Assembly: GCA_963693365.1 (NCBI GenBank) | Contig: CAVNZM010000003.1 | Span: forward strand, 13,020,001 to 13,084,000 | Length of the DNA: 64,000 bases | Source: Amoebidium appalachense | Taxonomy: Eukaryota; Ichthyosporea | Reading direction: 5' to 3' | Part shown: positions 1-10,154 of the stretch, piece after piece | Layout: every line of letters begins with the position of its first letter | Numbering within the stretch: the stretch's first letter is position 1 | Notes under the pieces: model-generated | Told to the model about the DNA's origin: nothing | Seen by the model: the letters and a program-made list of their open reading frames with translations, nothing else | Databases searched by the model: none | Position numbers and translations under genes: made by a program

Positions 1-368
1 TGGTTCCACATTCCTCTGATTGGTTGGTTGATCTTGGCCACTACTTTCTGTAGAAGCTCCGTGTTACTCTTGCTCCAGTATTGCACCTTTTTCTCGGTCC
101 CATCCCCATGCTTCTCGGTGTTGTACTGGCGCCCGACGTTGCACAGCATGGTGGCGTTAAAGTAGACGTGCCCATTCTCGTAGGTGGTGGCGATGGTGAG
201 CACGCGCTCCCCAAACCCCATCTCAGCGGGCGCACGGATCTCCTTGTAGGCAGGGTAGAGGGGGGTGGCCATGGCGGGCTCGGGGGTAGGGGCAGCAGGG
301 GCAACGGAAGCGGCAGGGGCGGGCACCAACGAGGGCGCGGAGGGAGAGAGAGAGGGAGCAGTAGACAT
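1..368 (-). CDS. KilA-N domain protein, 3' end outside window
   Basis: The minus-strand frame starts at an ATG at 366-368 and stays open to base 1, so the C-terminus is missing. The first 45 residues are Ala/Pro-rich, followed by a stretch containing LYPAYKEI. The KilA-N core follows, with GHVYFNATMLCNVGRQYN and then a Lys-rich helix and KINQPIRG. KilA-N is a DNA-binding domain common in large DNA viruses and phages; it is usually assigned to regulation, and no target can be inferred here. Three further fragments and one frameshifted copy of this family lie elsewhere in the window. A TATA box lies 71 bases upstream in a promoter block shared with the next gene. The domain call is from motif recognition; the function is inference. 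Confidence 0.8.
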   Translation of the reverse strand, partial: MSTAPSLSPSAPSLVPAPAASVAPAAPTPEPAMATPLYPAYKEIRAPAEMGFGERVLTIATTYENGHVYFNATMLCNVGRQYNTEKHGDGTEKKVQYWSKSNTELLQKVVAKINQPIRGMWN

Positions 369-438
369 CTTGGCGGTTGTGTTGGGCGGCTGGTCAGGCT
401 CGAGCATTTGAGTTGTGATGTGCCTGTGTGTGGTGTAC

Positions 439-445
439 TTTTATA
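439..445 (-). promoter_or_regulatory. TATA box of KilA-N gene
   Basis: On the minus strand this reads TATAAAA, 71 bases before the ATG at 368. About 110 bases around it (about 360-475) recur almost unchanged at 1155-1270 in front of the next gene, so the promoter and leader were duplicated as a unit. Confidence 0.6.
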
Positions 446-815
446 TGCAGCGGCTGCCCGGATCACGCCCAGAGAGGCCCCAATCAAGCACAGGATTTGC
501 ACCACCTGCGGCCTTGGGGGCGCTGAGCAGTCAACAGCCAATCAGATTGCGGTTGTGGTTGGACCGTGACGACCTGTGGGACGCAACAGGTCCGTTTCAT
601 TGACCACCAGCTTGTCGCATATGGCTGTAATGAGCTCCTTGTGTGACGTCATTGGTGCTCTCTGAGCCAATGAAAGGACAGTGCCCTGGGCACTTTCCTT
701 GTGTGACGTCATACACTCAAAGCGCCTTTATTATGCTTGTCGTCGAGACCTGCTCGATAGGCAAATCTCTCAGACTGTACCTGTTATCGGGGCCCAGGCA
801 ATATTTGATGCCTAC
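446..815. other. intergenic region with duplicated upstream sequence
   Basis: No convincing gene. The first part is the duplicated promoter block. From 540 on there are CCAAT-like boxes and two copies of a TGTGACGTCAT motif (about 641 and 701), a perfect cAMP-response-element core. Frames crossing this region are compositional. Confidence 0.4.
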
Positions 816-1163
816 TCACTCAAATGTTACCCTAATCCCCTTGGATTCGAGCCGGGCCCGAACATATGCATAATAATCTGGAGGTGCTTGTCCAAAAAGA
901 TGGATGCGTGGTGTTCTATCACGAAAGAAATCCCTGTACATCTGTATCTGGCCATATGCATGTTTCCAAGCTCTGACGCGCTTTACCTCGATGATTTCCG
1001 AGGTGGTCAGTACATCAAACCCCATCTCAGCGGGCGCACAGATCTCCTTGTAGGCAGGGTAGAGGGGGGCGTCCATGGCGGGCTGGGGGGCAGGAGCAGC
1101 AGGAGCTGCGGGGGCGGGCACCAACGAGGGTGTGGGGGAGGAGAGAAATGGGGCAGTAGACAT
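816..1163 (-). CDS. KilA-N leader fused to a predicted nuclease-like domain
   Basis: 115 residues from ATG at 1161-1163. The first ~50 residues (Ala/Pro-rich, then LYPAYKEI and PAEMGF) match the N-terminus of the neighbouring KilA-N protein. The KilA-N core is replaced by a different domain holding EIIEVKRVRAWKHAYGQ, RIHLFGQ and a terminal GIRVTFE. I recognise this as a small domain often found alone or with KilA-N/BRO domains in giant viruses and protists. Its E-V-K pattern resembles a PD-(D/E)XK nuclease core, but that is inference. Promoter and leader are those of the KilA-N paralogue, with the TATA box at 1234-1240, again 71 bases upstream. The swap point falls right after the shared MGF. 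Confidence 0.65.
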   Translation of the reverse strand: MSTAPFLSSPTPSLVPAPAAPAAPAPQPAMDAPLYPAYKEICAPAEMGFDVLTTSEIIEVKRVRAWKHAYGQIQMYRDFFRDRTPRIHLFGQAPPDYYAYVRARLESKGIRVTFE

Positions 1164-1233
1164 CTTGGCGGTTGTGTTGGGCGGCTGGTCAGACTCGAGT
1201 ATTTGAGTTGTGATGTGCCTGTGTGTGGTGTAC

Positions 1234-1240
1234 TTTTATA
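1234..1240 (-). promoter_or_regulatory. TATA box, duplicated promoter copy
   Basis: TATAAAA on the minus strand, at the same spacing as the copy at 439-445. The flanking block is nearly identical to that copy. Confidence 0.55.
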
Positions 1241-1546
1241 TGCAGCGGCTGCCCGGACCACGCTCGGTGAAGCCCGAGTCACGCACAGGAATTTGCACCA
1301 CCTGCGGCCTGGTTCAGGCGGTATAGGGGGAGCGCCCAGGAGGGCGTTCGACGGCTGGGTTGGGCTTTGTGATGGCATGCGGAATAGCTTTATTTGGCTA
1401 GCATTTTTAGCCTTAGATGGGTTGACTGTTGATTGCCAGCCAATCGCATTAAGGGAAGGGTGTATATCAGCTCTACGATGCCAAATAATGTTTTTTTTTT
1501 TTTGCAAGTTTTCCCGGGTACAGAAACTTTTTGTGTTTGTTGTATG

Positions 1547-1554
1547 TATATAAG
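1547..1554 (+). promoter_or_regulatory. TATA box
   Basis: TATATAAG just upstream of the 1571 gene; its position favours the downstream start at 1613. Confidence 0.4.
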
Positions 1555-1570
1555 CCATACCAGGTCCAAG

Positions 1571-1987
1571 ATGAGGCAAAACCAGGACATTATCAGCGAG
1601 GGGCCGGATAAGATGGCAAAGTTAGCCTGCGAGTACATTCGTCTTAGAAAGCTGGGCAGAAACACAACGACGTACAGGGACACAGAGAAGAAGCGTGTAT
1701 ATTCCCGTCTGCTGATTAAATACATGCGCAGCCACCGGCTGCTCACCTTGCAAATCCCAGGTGTGGAAGATAAGGCCATTTCATTGCAAAAGGTGAGGGG
1801 GAAAGCTGCAATGTCTCTAAAACGCATTGAGCAAGCATGCAAGGAGTATTGCGATGCAGTGAAGGGAGGTAAACTTGAGCTCTCTCCCGAGACTATGATG
1901 GCGTTCATAACCACAAAGCAGCCTGAAACTACCAACTGGAAGCTTGCAGTCCAAGAGAAGTCTTCAGATTCGTGGTTTGAGGCATGA
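1571..1987 (+). CDS. hypothetical basic protein
   Basis: 138 residues from ATG 1571. Composition is Lys/Arg-rich in the middle (YSRLLIKYMRSHRLL) with predicted helices; no known family recognised. A TATATAAG box at 1547-1554 is only 17 bases before this ATG. A transcript starting ~25-30 bases after the box would therefore miss it, and the in-frame ATG at 1613 (MAKLACEY) may be the real start. The 3' end overlaps the C-terminus of the convergent KilA-N relic by about 59 bases. Coding status rests on a clean open frame and nearby promoter; function unknown. Confidence 0.5.
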   Translation: MRQNQDIISEGPDKMAKLACEYIRLRKLGRNTTTYRDTEKKRVYSRLLIKYMRSHRLLTLQIPGVEDKAISLQKVRGKAAMSLKRIEQACKEYCDAVKGGKLELSPETMMAFITTKQPETTNWKLAVQEKSSDSWFEA

Positions 1988-2478
1988 CATAAATTAATTT
2001 TTGGGGGTGGGAGGTAATCATGACTGGTTCAATGCTTCTCTTGTTTGCGTTACGGGTGTCAATGACGTCATCAATGGTCAAGGGAGATCCGGTTGCTTTT
2101 GCAACTTGATCTCCATAGACTTGCAGAGAGCCATTGGTAGTCAGGGGGGATCCGGTAGCATTTGCTACTTGATCTCCATAGACTTGCAGAGGGCCATCGT
2201 TGATCTTGCCTAAAAGGGTCTCAATTAGCTTGGCATGTCGGTCTTTCCAAACAACTACCATCTTCTCGGCTCTTTCACCCGTCTTGGTGCTGTTGTACTC
2301 GCGCCCCACACTGCACAACATGGTGGCATTGAAGTACACGTGTCCATTGGGGTAAGTGGTGGTTGACAGTCAGCACCTTCTCCCCAAAGTCCATGGCAGG
2401 CGAGGCACACATCTCCTTGAATGCCGGGTAGGCAGGGGTGCCCAGTGTAGGGCCTTGGATGGCAGGGGCTGCAGACAT
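1929..2478 (-). pseudogene. frameshifted KilA-N paralogue
   Basis: The N-terminal part starts at ATG 2476-2478 (AYPAFKEM, then FGEKVLT). The KilA-N core continues in another frame from about 2340 down to a stop at 1929 (VYFNATMLCSVGREYN, then KLIETLLGKIN). Compared with the intact copy at 1-368, there is one extra base near 2365 that breaks the frame. The C-terminal part contains an internal 60-bp tandem duplication (LQVYGDQVA-ATGSPLT twice) and then IDDVID. The C-terminal end overlaps the gene on the other strand. This is either a decayed gene or a sequencing error; the family call is firm, the broken state as given is direct. Confidence 0.7.
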
Positions 2479-2869
2479 GACAGTGCTTGGTAGTGACAAA
2501 TGTGTTTTGTAATAACCGTCGGTAACATTGGTAGCCAACTGAGGTTTGCTGTCTCAGAGCATGGCTTTATATAGCTTTCAGAGTGCCACTGTGTACACCA
2601 CAGATTGGCCTACTACTGGTACTTGTGGTTTCTCGGGGCAGAAGTGGATTGGCTGATGACACGTCATTGATGACTGTGTGGCTCAGCAATTTTTGTGTGC
2701 TGGAATGTCTGTACGAGCGCACTACTGCTGCAGACAGAGACGGTGTGCCACAATCATAAAAAAATATATTAGAAAGGGCTTGATGGGGACTACAGCTGGG
2801 TTTTTTAAAAAACAGCCCACTGGGGGCTGAGATATGGCCCTTCAAAGTTGACCACTTTTTGTGCTGGTG
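2479..2869. other. intergenic, start of repeat region
   Basis: No supported gene. About 2770-2860 carries a diverged copy of the ATATGGCCCTTCAAAGTTGA sequence that recurs in full form at 4078, 5038 and 6680, so this is an outlying member of that repeat family. Confidence 0.4.
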
Positions 2870-3552
2870 GATTCTTGGGCATACACTTTCGAAGTCTTTT
2901 TGTACACACAAACATGAACACACATAGCCTGCTCCTTCCCAATCCTCTCTCATTCTTGGGCATACACATTTGAAGTCTTCTTACTCCCCCCCCCCCCCCC
3001 CTTCCCAATCCTCTCTCATTCTTGGGCATACACATTCGAGGTCTTCTTCCTCCTCCCCCCCCCTCCCCCCGCCTTCTCAACCCTCTCTCATTCTTGCGCA
3101 TACAATTTCGAAGTCTTCTTGACATACACACAAACATGAACACACCTAGTCTGCTCTTTCCCATTCCTCTCTCATTCTTGAACATACACATTCAAAGTTT
3201 TCTTCCTCCCTTCCCCCCTTCATTCTTGGGCATACACATTTGAAGTCTTTTTACTCCCCCCCCCCTCCCCCCTTCCCAGTCCTCTCTCATTCTTGGGCAT
3301 ACACATTCGAAGTCTTCTTCCTCCCCCCCCCCCCCCCCCCCCCCCCCCGCCTTCTCAATCCTCTCTCATTCTTGGGCATACACTTTCGAAGTCTTCGTGT
3401 ACACACAAACATGAACACACCTAGCCTGCTCCTTCCCAATCCTCTCTCATTCTTGGGCATACACATTCGAAGTCTTCTTACTCCCCCCCCTCGCCCTCCC
3501 CCCTTCCCAATCCTCTCTCATTCTTGGGCATACACATCCGAAGTCTTCTTCC

Positions 3553-3593
<41 letters not shown>

Positions 3594-3800
3594 CCTTCTC
3601 AATCCTCTCTCATTCTTGGGCATACACTTTCGAAGTCTTCGTGTACACACAAACATGAACACACCTAGCCTGCTCCTTCCCAATCCTCTCTCAGTTGGGC
3701 ATACACATTTGAAGTCTTCTTACCCCCCCCCCCCCCCCTCCCCCCCCCCCCCCTTCCCAATCCTCTCTCATTCTTGGGCATACACATTCGAGGTCTTCTT
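2870..3800. repeat. tandem array with long C tracts
   Basis: About nine copies of a unit with CTCTCTCATTCTTGGGCATA and a CGAAGTCTTCTT-like segment, alternating with C runs of up to about 40 bases and, in some units, an ACACACAAACATGAACACAC segment. Long frames here are repeat translations, not genes. C-tract lengths are probably unreliable in the assembly. Confidence 0.8.
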
Positions 3801-3802
3801 CC

Positions 3803-3973
3803 GAGGCCGAGCAGAAGGTGGTTTGGTGGAAAGAGGCCAACCTTGCCCTGCTTGTCAAGGTGCTGGATAAAATTAACGAACCAATCAAAGGAAAGGTGGG
3901 AATTCCCACTATTCCTCCCATTGGCCAACTGAGCATCGATGACGTCATCGACATCACCAACGCCATAGATTAG
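3803..3973 (+). pseudogene. KilA-N C-terminal fragment
   Basis: A 56-residue open stretch ending at TAG 3971-3973 reads EAEQKVVWWKEANLALLVK, then KINEPIKG and IDDVIDITNA. This matches the end of the KilA-N proteins at 1-368 and 1929-2478. No N-terminal half is present: the array at 2870-3800 runs directly into it. It lies in the opposite orientation to the other copies, so it is a displaced relic. Confidence 0.65.
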
Positions 3974-4029
3974 CATATAGAATATATACACTTCGTGCAT
4001 ATACACTCCTCTACTAGTTACGATAACTC

Positions 4030-6890
4030 ATCCGTATGTGTATGAGTAGCTCACACGGGTCACATGGATACAAGGGGTCAACTTTGAAGGGCCATATCTC
4101 GGCTCCCAGTGGGCCGTTTTTCTTGAAAAAAAAAACCAGATATAGCTCACATCGAGCTCTTTCAGAGCAAGTTGTTTACCTGCTTGCGGCATGCCGTCTA
4201 CGCACGTACACAGCAGCGATCGGCCGCGCGCAGACCGGATTCACGCATATGCACAGCCTGAAACTGCTGAGCCACATTCCTGAGTGATCCGCCAACATTG
4301 ACGTGCAAACTCGGTTCTTTCTGGTGGTGTGCAAAATGCTCCTGAGGTGACAACTTCAATATGCAAAATGCTCCTGAGGTGACAACTTCATTATGTAAAA
4401 TGCTCCTGAGGTGACAGGTCACATGTTCGTAACCAATCGGATGAGTTTACTTACATTGCAATACAAAACGAGTGTACGTGTTTGCTTGATATGTATAATA
4501 TATTATTTACACACATGCTTATTATGCACCAATATATATATATATATATATATATATTTATTTGGCATTGCAAGTACCAATATGCCTAACATACACTCCA
4601 TGCACATACACTCCTCTACTTTCGATAACTCATCCAATTGGTTACGAACATGTGACCTGTCACCTCAGGAGCATTTTACATAATGAAGTTGTCACCTCAG
4701 GAGCATTTTGCATATTGAAGTTGTCACCTCAGGAGCATTTTGCACACCACCAGAAAGAACCGAGTTTGCACGTCAATGTTGGCCGATCACTCAGGAATGT
4801 GGCTCAGGAATGTGGCTCAGCAGCTTCAGGCTGTGCATATGCGCGAATAGTGTTGTATATAACAATGAATATAATATTGCGTATAATATTTTATATAGTA
4901 TCGTACATTTATCGTACATAGTATAATATATAATAGCATATAGAATATATACACGTCGTGCACATACACTCCTCTGTTTACAATAACTCATCCGTACGTG
5001 TAGGAGTAGCTCACACGGGTCACATGGATAAAAGGGGTCAACTTTGAAGGGCCATATCTCGGCTCCCAGTGGGCCGTTTTTCTTGAAAAAAAAAACCAGA
5101 TATAGCTCACATCGAGCTCTTTCAGAGCAAGTTGTTAACATGCTTGCGGCATGCCGTCTACGCACGTACACAGCAGCGATCGGCGGCGCGCAAACCGGAT
5201 TCACGCATATGCACAGCCTGAACTGCTGAGCCACATTCCTGAGTGATCGGCCAACATTGACGTGCAAACTCGGTTCTTTCTGGTGGTGTGCAAAATGCTC
5301 CTGAGGTGACAACTTCATTATGTAAAATGCTCCTGAGGTGACAACTTCATTATGTAAAATGCTCCTGAGGTGACAACTTCATTATGTAAAATGCTCCTGA
5401 GGTGACAGGTCACATGTTCGTAACCAATCGGATGAGTTATCGTAAATAGAGGAGTGTATATTAGGCATATTGGTACTTGCAATGCCAAATAAATATATAT
5501 ATATATATATATTGGTGCATAATAAGCATGTGTGTAAATAATATATTATACATATCAAGCAAACACGTACACTCGTTTTGTATTGCAATGTAAGTAAACT
5601 CATCCGATTGGTTACGAACATGTGACCTGTCACCTCAGGAGCATTTTACATAATGAAGTTGTCACCTCAGGAGCATTTTACATATTGAAGTTGTCACCTC
5701 AGGAGCATTTTGCACACCACCAGAAAGAACCGAGTTTGCACGTCAATGTTGGCCGATCACTCAGGAATGTGGCTCAGCAGTTTCAGGCTGTGCATATTGT
5801 GAATCCGGCTATCGTAAATAGAGGAGTGTATGTGCACGACGTGTATATATTCTATATGCTATTATATATAATACTATGTACGATAAATGTACGATACTAT
5901 ATAAAATATTATACGCAATATTATATTCATTATCATATACAACAATATTCGCGCATATGCACAGCCTGAAACTGCTGAGCCACATTCCTGAGTGATCGGC
6001 CAACATTGACGTGCAAACTCGGTTCTTTCTGGTGGTGTGCAAAATGCTCCTGAGGTGACAACTTCATTATGTAAAATGCTCCTGAGGTGACAACTTCATT
6101 ATGTAAAATGCTCCTGAGGTGACAGGTCACATGTTCGTAACCAATCGGATGAGTTATCGTAAATAGAGGAGTGTATATTAGGCATATTGGTACTTGCAAT
6201 GCCAAATAAATATATATATATATATATTGGTGCATAATAAGCATGTGTGTAAATAATATATTATACATATCAAGCAAACACGTACACTCGTTTTGTATTG
6301 CAATGTAAGTAAACTCATCCGATTGGTTACGAACATGTGACCTGTCACCTCAGGAGCATTTTACATAATGAAGTTGTCACCTCAGGAGCATTTTACATAT
6401 TGAAGTTGTCACCTCAGGAGCATTTTGCACACCACCAGAAAGAACCGAGTTTGCACGTCAATGTTGGCCGATCACTCAGGAATGTGGCTCAGCAGTTCAG
6501 GCAGTGCATGTGCGTGAATCCGGTCTGCGCGCCGCCGATCGCTGCTGTGTACGGCGTAGACAGCATGCCGCAGGCAAATAAAGAACGTGTTCTGAAAGAG
6601 CTCGATGTGAGCTATATCTGGTTTTTTTTCCCAAGAAAAACGGCCCACTGGGAGCCGAGATATGGCCCTTCAAAGTTGACCCCTTTTATCCATGTGACCC
6701 GTGTGAGCTACTCATACACATACGGATGAGTTATCGTAACTAGTAGAGGAGTGTATGTGCACGAAGTGTATATATTCTATATGCTAATCTATATAATACT
6801 ATATACGATGATTGTAAGATAATATTGTACGCAATATTATATAAACTATTATATACAATACCATATACAATATTGTATGCTATATATCAC
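4030..6890. repeat. AT-rich nested inverted and tandem repeats
   Basis: Three related blocks in alternating orientation. Each has a ~150-bp segment around ATATCTCGGCTCCCAGTGGG (4078, 5038, inverted at 6530-6690). Each also has clusters of a 32-bp repeat built on GCTCCTGAGGTGACAACTTC (4337-4410, 4660-4745, 5289-5405, inverted 5630-5710, 6046-6125, inverted 6345-6425). AT runs such as (TA)n at 4531-4557 and palindromic TATA/ATAT stretches lie between them. Units face each other, so the block can fold into large hairpins. No credible gene. A further diverged copy lies near 11520-11600. Confidence 0.75.
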
Positions 6891-7012
6891 AAGACAAAAT
6901 CAACACCGTATGACGTCACCAACATTGACGTGCAAATGGTGTGAAGGCACACCTTTGTCATTGCGCCATTTCACGGGCTAAGCATGTGTGTGTGTGTGTG
7001 CAGCTCGACAGA

Positions 7013-7013
7013 G

Positions 7014-7047
<34 letters not shown>
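7013..7047 (+). repeat. C homopolymer tract
   Basis: About 35 uninterrupted C residues preceded by a TGTG repeat, 95 bases upstream of the 7141 gene. No other function seen. Confidence 0.8.
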
Positions 7048-7140
7048 TTATCGAGACACAAAGCCATATCTTTGTCTGTACAAAAAACGATCCGGTTGGT
7101 GCGCCACACCAAAAAGTGTACCAGAACTGTTAAGCCTAGA

Positions 7141-7482
7141 ATGATTGCAAACTTGATTGTGTCAGCCTTGCTAACTCATAAAGCTTTGTTTGTTCTGGGT
7201 CCGTTGTTGATTGTGTCAATATGGGTCTGTGTGGCACTTTACAAACAATACAACTTGAACAAAGAGCCAAAGGGTATCTCGCCACACGAAGATGCCAAAC
7301 AGATGGCCACACATAATCACGCAAACACGGTCAGGCAAGATAATGTGCCAAATCAAGGGCTGGAGTCTGTGGATACAAACATAGCCAAGCCCGGAACCAC
7401 ACCCAAGCATAGACTGTCTATGAATTCGGCTCTAAATTTGACCACTAGAGAATTATTGGATAGAGTAAATGTCATGTGCTGA
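7141..7482 (+). CDS. putative small membrane protein
   Basis: 113 residues from ATG 7141. Residues about 8-35 are strongly hydrophobic (FVLGPLLIVSIWVCVALY) and form one membrane segment; the rest is polar and Asn/Thr-rich, ending LLDRVNVMC. A signal anchor is plausible. No family recognised. The last codons and stop fall inside the first copy of the 371-bp direct repeat that begins at 7471, so the gene end was a breakpoint of that duplication. Confidence 0.5.
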   Translation: MIANLIVSALLTHKALFVLGPLLIVSIWVCVALYKQYNLNKEPKGISPHEDAKQMATHNHANTVRQDNVPNQGLESVDTNIAKPGTTPKHRLSMNSALNLTTRELLDRVNVMC

Positions 7483-7841
7483 GCTGATTCGTATTAGTTT
7501 GCTTCTATATTTCGTGTTTTGGTGAGTGCATTTCGGGGGTTTTCTTGCATAGTGATGCCGGGGTCTAAATGGGGTATGAGGAGATTAATCAGTGGTATGG
7601 GGAGAATCTGATGCAGCGGCGGCTGATTGTTTGGTGCGCGCGTGCATGCCCGATGCCTCTGCGTACTCTCCATGTTATATGTTGTATTGCTTCTTGCTGT
7701 GTGCTTGGCGAGACCCATGTTGCCTGCTCGCGTGTGTGTATGCTTATATGTATTGTGAGTAAAGGTGTGTACGTGTTGTAGTGCTGTAGGTGTCTCAGGT
7801 GGCGGTAGCCAATGGTGTGGAGTGCGTGTAGTCTGTGGGGG
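7471..7841 (+). repeat. 371-bp direct repeat, copy 1
   Basis: Runs from GTCATGTGCTGAGCTG to GTAGTCTGTGGGGG. It matches 8834-9204 along its whole length with the same length of 371 bases. It lacks TG...CA ends, a primer-binding site or a polypurine tract, so it is a segmental duplication rather than an LTR. Confidence 0.8.
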
Positions 7842-8833
7842 TGTAGCTTGTCGTGGCGTGGTGTAAACAGCCCCGTCGTGGGGGACGTCGGTGACCGTGT
7901 TGCAGGTATGAAGGTTTTATTAGAGGGTAGGCCGTCTCTTGGGTTGTTGTTGTTGTATGGGAGTTGTGTGGTGTTTTATTTTGCTGAGTTTTCTACTGGT
8001 GCCTGGCGTTTTCGACGTGTGTATGAGTCCTGTGTTGGCGACGTGTGTGGTTAGGGTCAGTGGAATAGAAAGTCCTGCTGCTGTCTGGGAGCTCGGCCCT
8101 CTGACGAGGGGGCTGGGGGGGGATCGAGGTGTAGTCATGGCAGTGGAAGGCCCCCACTGTTGTGAACCCCCGTCGTCAAAGGGCCTGGTGCTGAGGCCCC
8201 TTGGAGTGGCTGCCCTGGGCCTGGTGTTGAGGCCCTTTGGAGTGGCTGCCCGTAGTGTTGTTGAGTAGTGTTGTGGTGCCCAGTGCAGCAGTAGGCCTTA
8301 GACACACCGCTGGGTAGGGCACGGTTGGGGCGGAGGCATTCCCAAACCACCGGGACCTACGTAGTAGGAGTATTTGTCGGGTAGAGGAATGGCCAGCAAG
8401 AGAGTCTGGAGGTGTACGTCACATGAGTCTGGAGGTGTTCGTCACGGCATGTTTGGTTGTGTTAGGAATTCTTTGTGGATGCTGAGTGTGGTTGTATGGA
8501 TGGGGTCTGTTATCATGTCTGTTGCTATGTTCCACTCGATATAACATTGTGCCAGGGGCATGGGGTTTTGGGTGCAGGTTGTGGACGGGGGCAGAGGTGC
8601 ATCTACAGGGCAACGTCAGGGGCGGTTCATATTATCCTTGTTTTGGGGTTGGGTTGGGTATTAACCATGGTGGGGTGGTGTGTGGATGCATGTATATGTT
8701 TTATGTTATATGTTATATGTTGCTTCCTGCATGGTTAGCGGTAGTTGTAGTCGCTCAGCACATAACTTTATTTTGTTTTTAGGTAGTTTTTACTGAGGTG
8801 GAACTCAGTTATTTTCTGTGCGAGGGGGGAGTT
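7842..8833. other. spacer between direct repeats
   Basis: 992 bases rich in G and T on the plus strand. Several short frames are open but none has a recognisable domain, promoter or matching poly(A) signal. Near 8180-8265 is a small direct duplication (AGGCCCCTTGGAGTGGCTGC and variant). Confidence 0.4.
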
Positions 8834-9204
8834 GTCATGTGCTGAGCTGATTCGTATTAGTTTGCTTCTATATTTCGTGTTTTGGTGAGTGCATTTCGGG
8901 GGTTTTCTTGCATAGTGATGCCGGGGTCTAAATGGGGTATGAGGAGATTAATCAGTGGTATGGGGAGAATCTGATGCAGCGGCGGCTGATTGTTTGGTGC
9001 GCGCGTGCATGCCCGATGCCTCTGCGTACTCTCCATGTTATATGTTGTATTGCTTCTTGCTGTGTGCTTGGCGAGACCCATGTTGCCTGCTCGCGTGTGT
9101 GTATGCTTATATGTATTGTGAGTAAAGGTGTGTACGTGTTGTAGTGCTGTAGGTGTCTCAGGTGGCGGTAGCCAATGGTGTGGAGTGCGTGTAGTCTGTG
9201 GGGG
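8834..9204 (+). repeat. 371-bp direct repeat, copy 2
   Basis: Same sequence and length as 7471-7841. It ends 5' of a new upstream region that leads into the 9472 gene. Confidence 0.8.
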
Positions 9205-9471
9205 AGGGAGTGTTGTGATTGGCTGAATGTCACTGTGGTATTTGTCTGGCCAGTGGGCCGCGTGTCTGTGAAGTGTCTCGCGGGGTCGCGGGCTTTTCGA
9301 AGTTCTTCGGAGAACACGAAAAAAAGCTCGCTTCCCGCCCAACTCAAAGAAAAGTTTATACGTATACACAGTTTCGAGCCCCTTTAAGCGTGCAGATAGT
9401 TAGAGTAGTTTGTATACACTCTGTTTGATGCCACGACAGTAAACGCCGAATATCCAGAGCGACACATAACC

Positions 9472-10098
9472 GTGGCACCAATTGGCAAGAGCAGGACTTG
9501 GCAGGACGTTCTGGATGGTGTGGGCGAAACCCCGGAAGAGACAAGAACGATCCAGGCAGAGAGAAGGCAACTAGATGCACGCATGAAGAGCAACAGAGCC
9601 CTGGCAATGAAGGAGCGCGATCGCTTTGGGATTGCCGGGGTGCCAGCAGATTTATCAGAACCCAAGGCAGGTTATCTAAAGGAGTTCCCTCCCCAGATAC
9701 AAAAAACCATGGTTTGGTGTGCATATTTGAAGAAACACGAATCTGTGTTTGATCCAAGTCACAGGGAACAGCTTTCGTCCTTAACCAAATACACTATGGA
9801 ACAACGGGCATGTTGGAACATGTTGGTGGATAAGTATGCCGCTGAATATCGTGAGGGTAACTTGGATGTAGATGATTCGGAGTGGATAGAACAGGAAGTA
9901 CGAAATAGTGCTGAAAGTTTCAAAAAAGTCCTCCCTCTGGTGGCTGACCATGAAGGTGTTCCGAGTATTTCTAGTCTTCTGTCATATGGAGATCTGCTGA
10001 TTTTTGCTACAGGCCTATTTGAGAGACACATTACGATCTTGCAAATTAAACTTGTGACACTGGCAGATACATACCACCTCAGACTGCCGGTTTTGTGA
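9472..10098 (+). CDS. hypothetical protein, start uncertain
   Basis: The open frame runs from 9409 to TGA at 10096-10098 and looks coding throughout (RTWQDVLDGVGETPEE, then YLKEFPPQIQKTMVW). It has no in-frame ATG before 9583; GTG 9472 is given as the nominal start. An ATG at 9428 lies in another frame and closes after four codons. One base fewer between 9428 and 9440 would connect it to the main frame, so a frameshift or short upstream ORF is possible. A TTTATACG box lies near 9354. Predicted soluble and helical; no family recognised. Confidence 0.5.
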   Translation: MAPIGKSRTWQDVLDGVGETPEETRTIQAERRQLDARMKSNRALAMKERDRFGIAGVPADLSEPKAGYLKEFPPQIQKTMVWCAYLKKHESVFDPSHREQLSSLTKYTMEQRACWNMLVDKYAAEYREGNLDVDDSEWIEQEVRNSAESFKKVLPLVADHEGVPSISSLLSYGDLLIFATGLFERHITILQIKLVTLADTYHLRLPVL

Positions 10099-10154
10099 CC
10101 CTGATACCGTTTAGCATGACATCTATACATAACAATAGACAACCCTATAGAGCC

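Noticed and set aside
4337-6425. 32-bp repeats as CRISPR
   Set aside because: Direct tandem without variable spacers, in flipped clusters with AT palindromes.
7471-9204. 371-bp repeats as LTRs of a retroelement
   Set aside because: No TG/CA ends, PBS, PPT or target duplication, and the interior has no retroelement signals.
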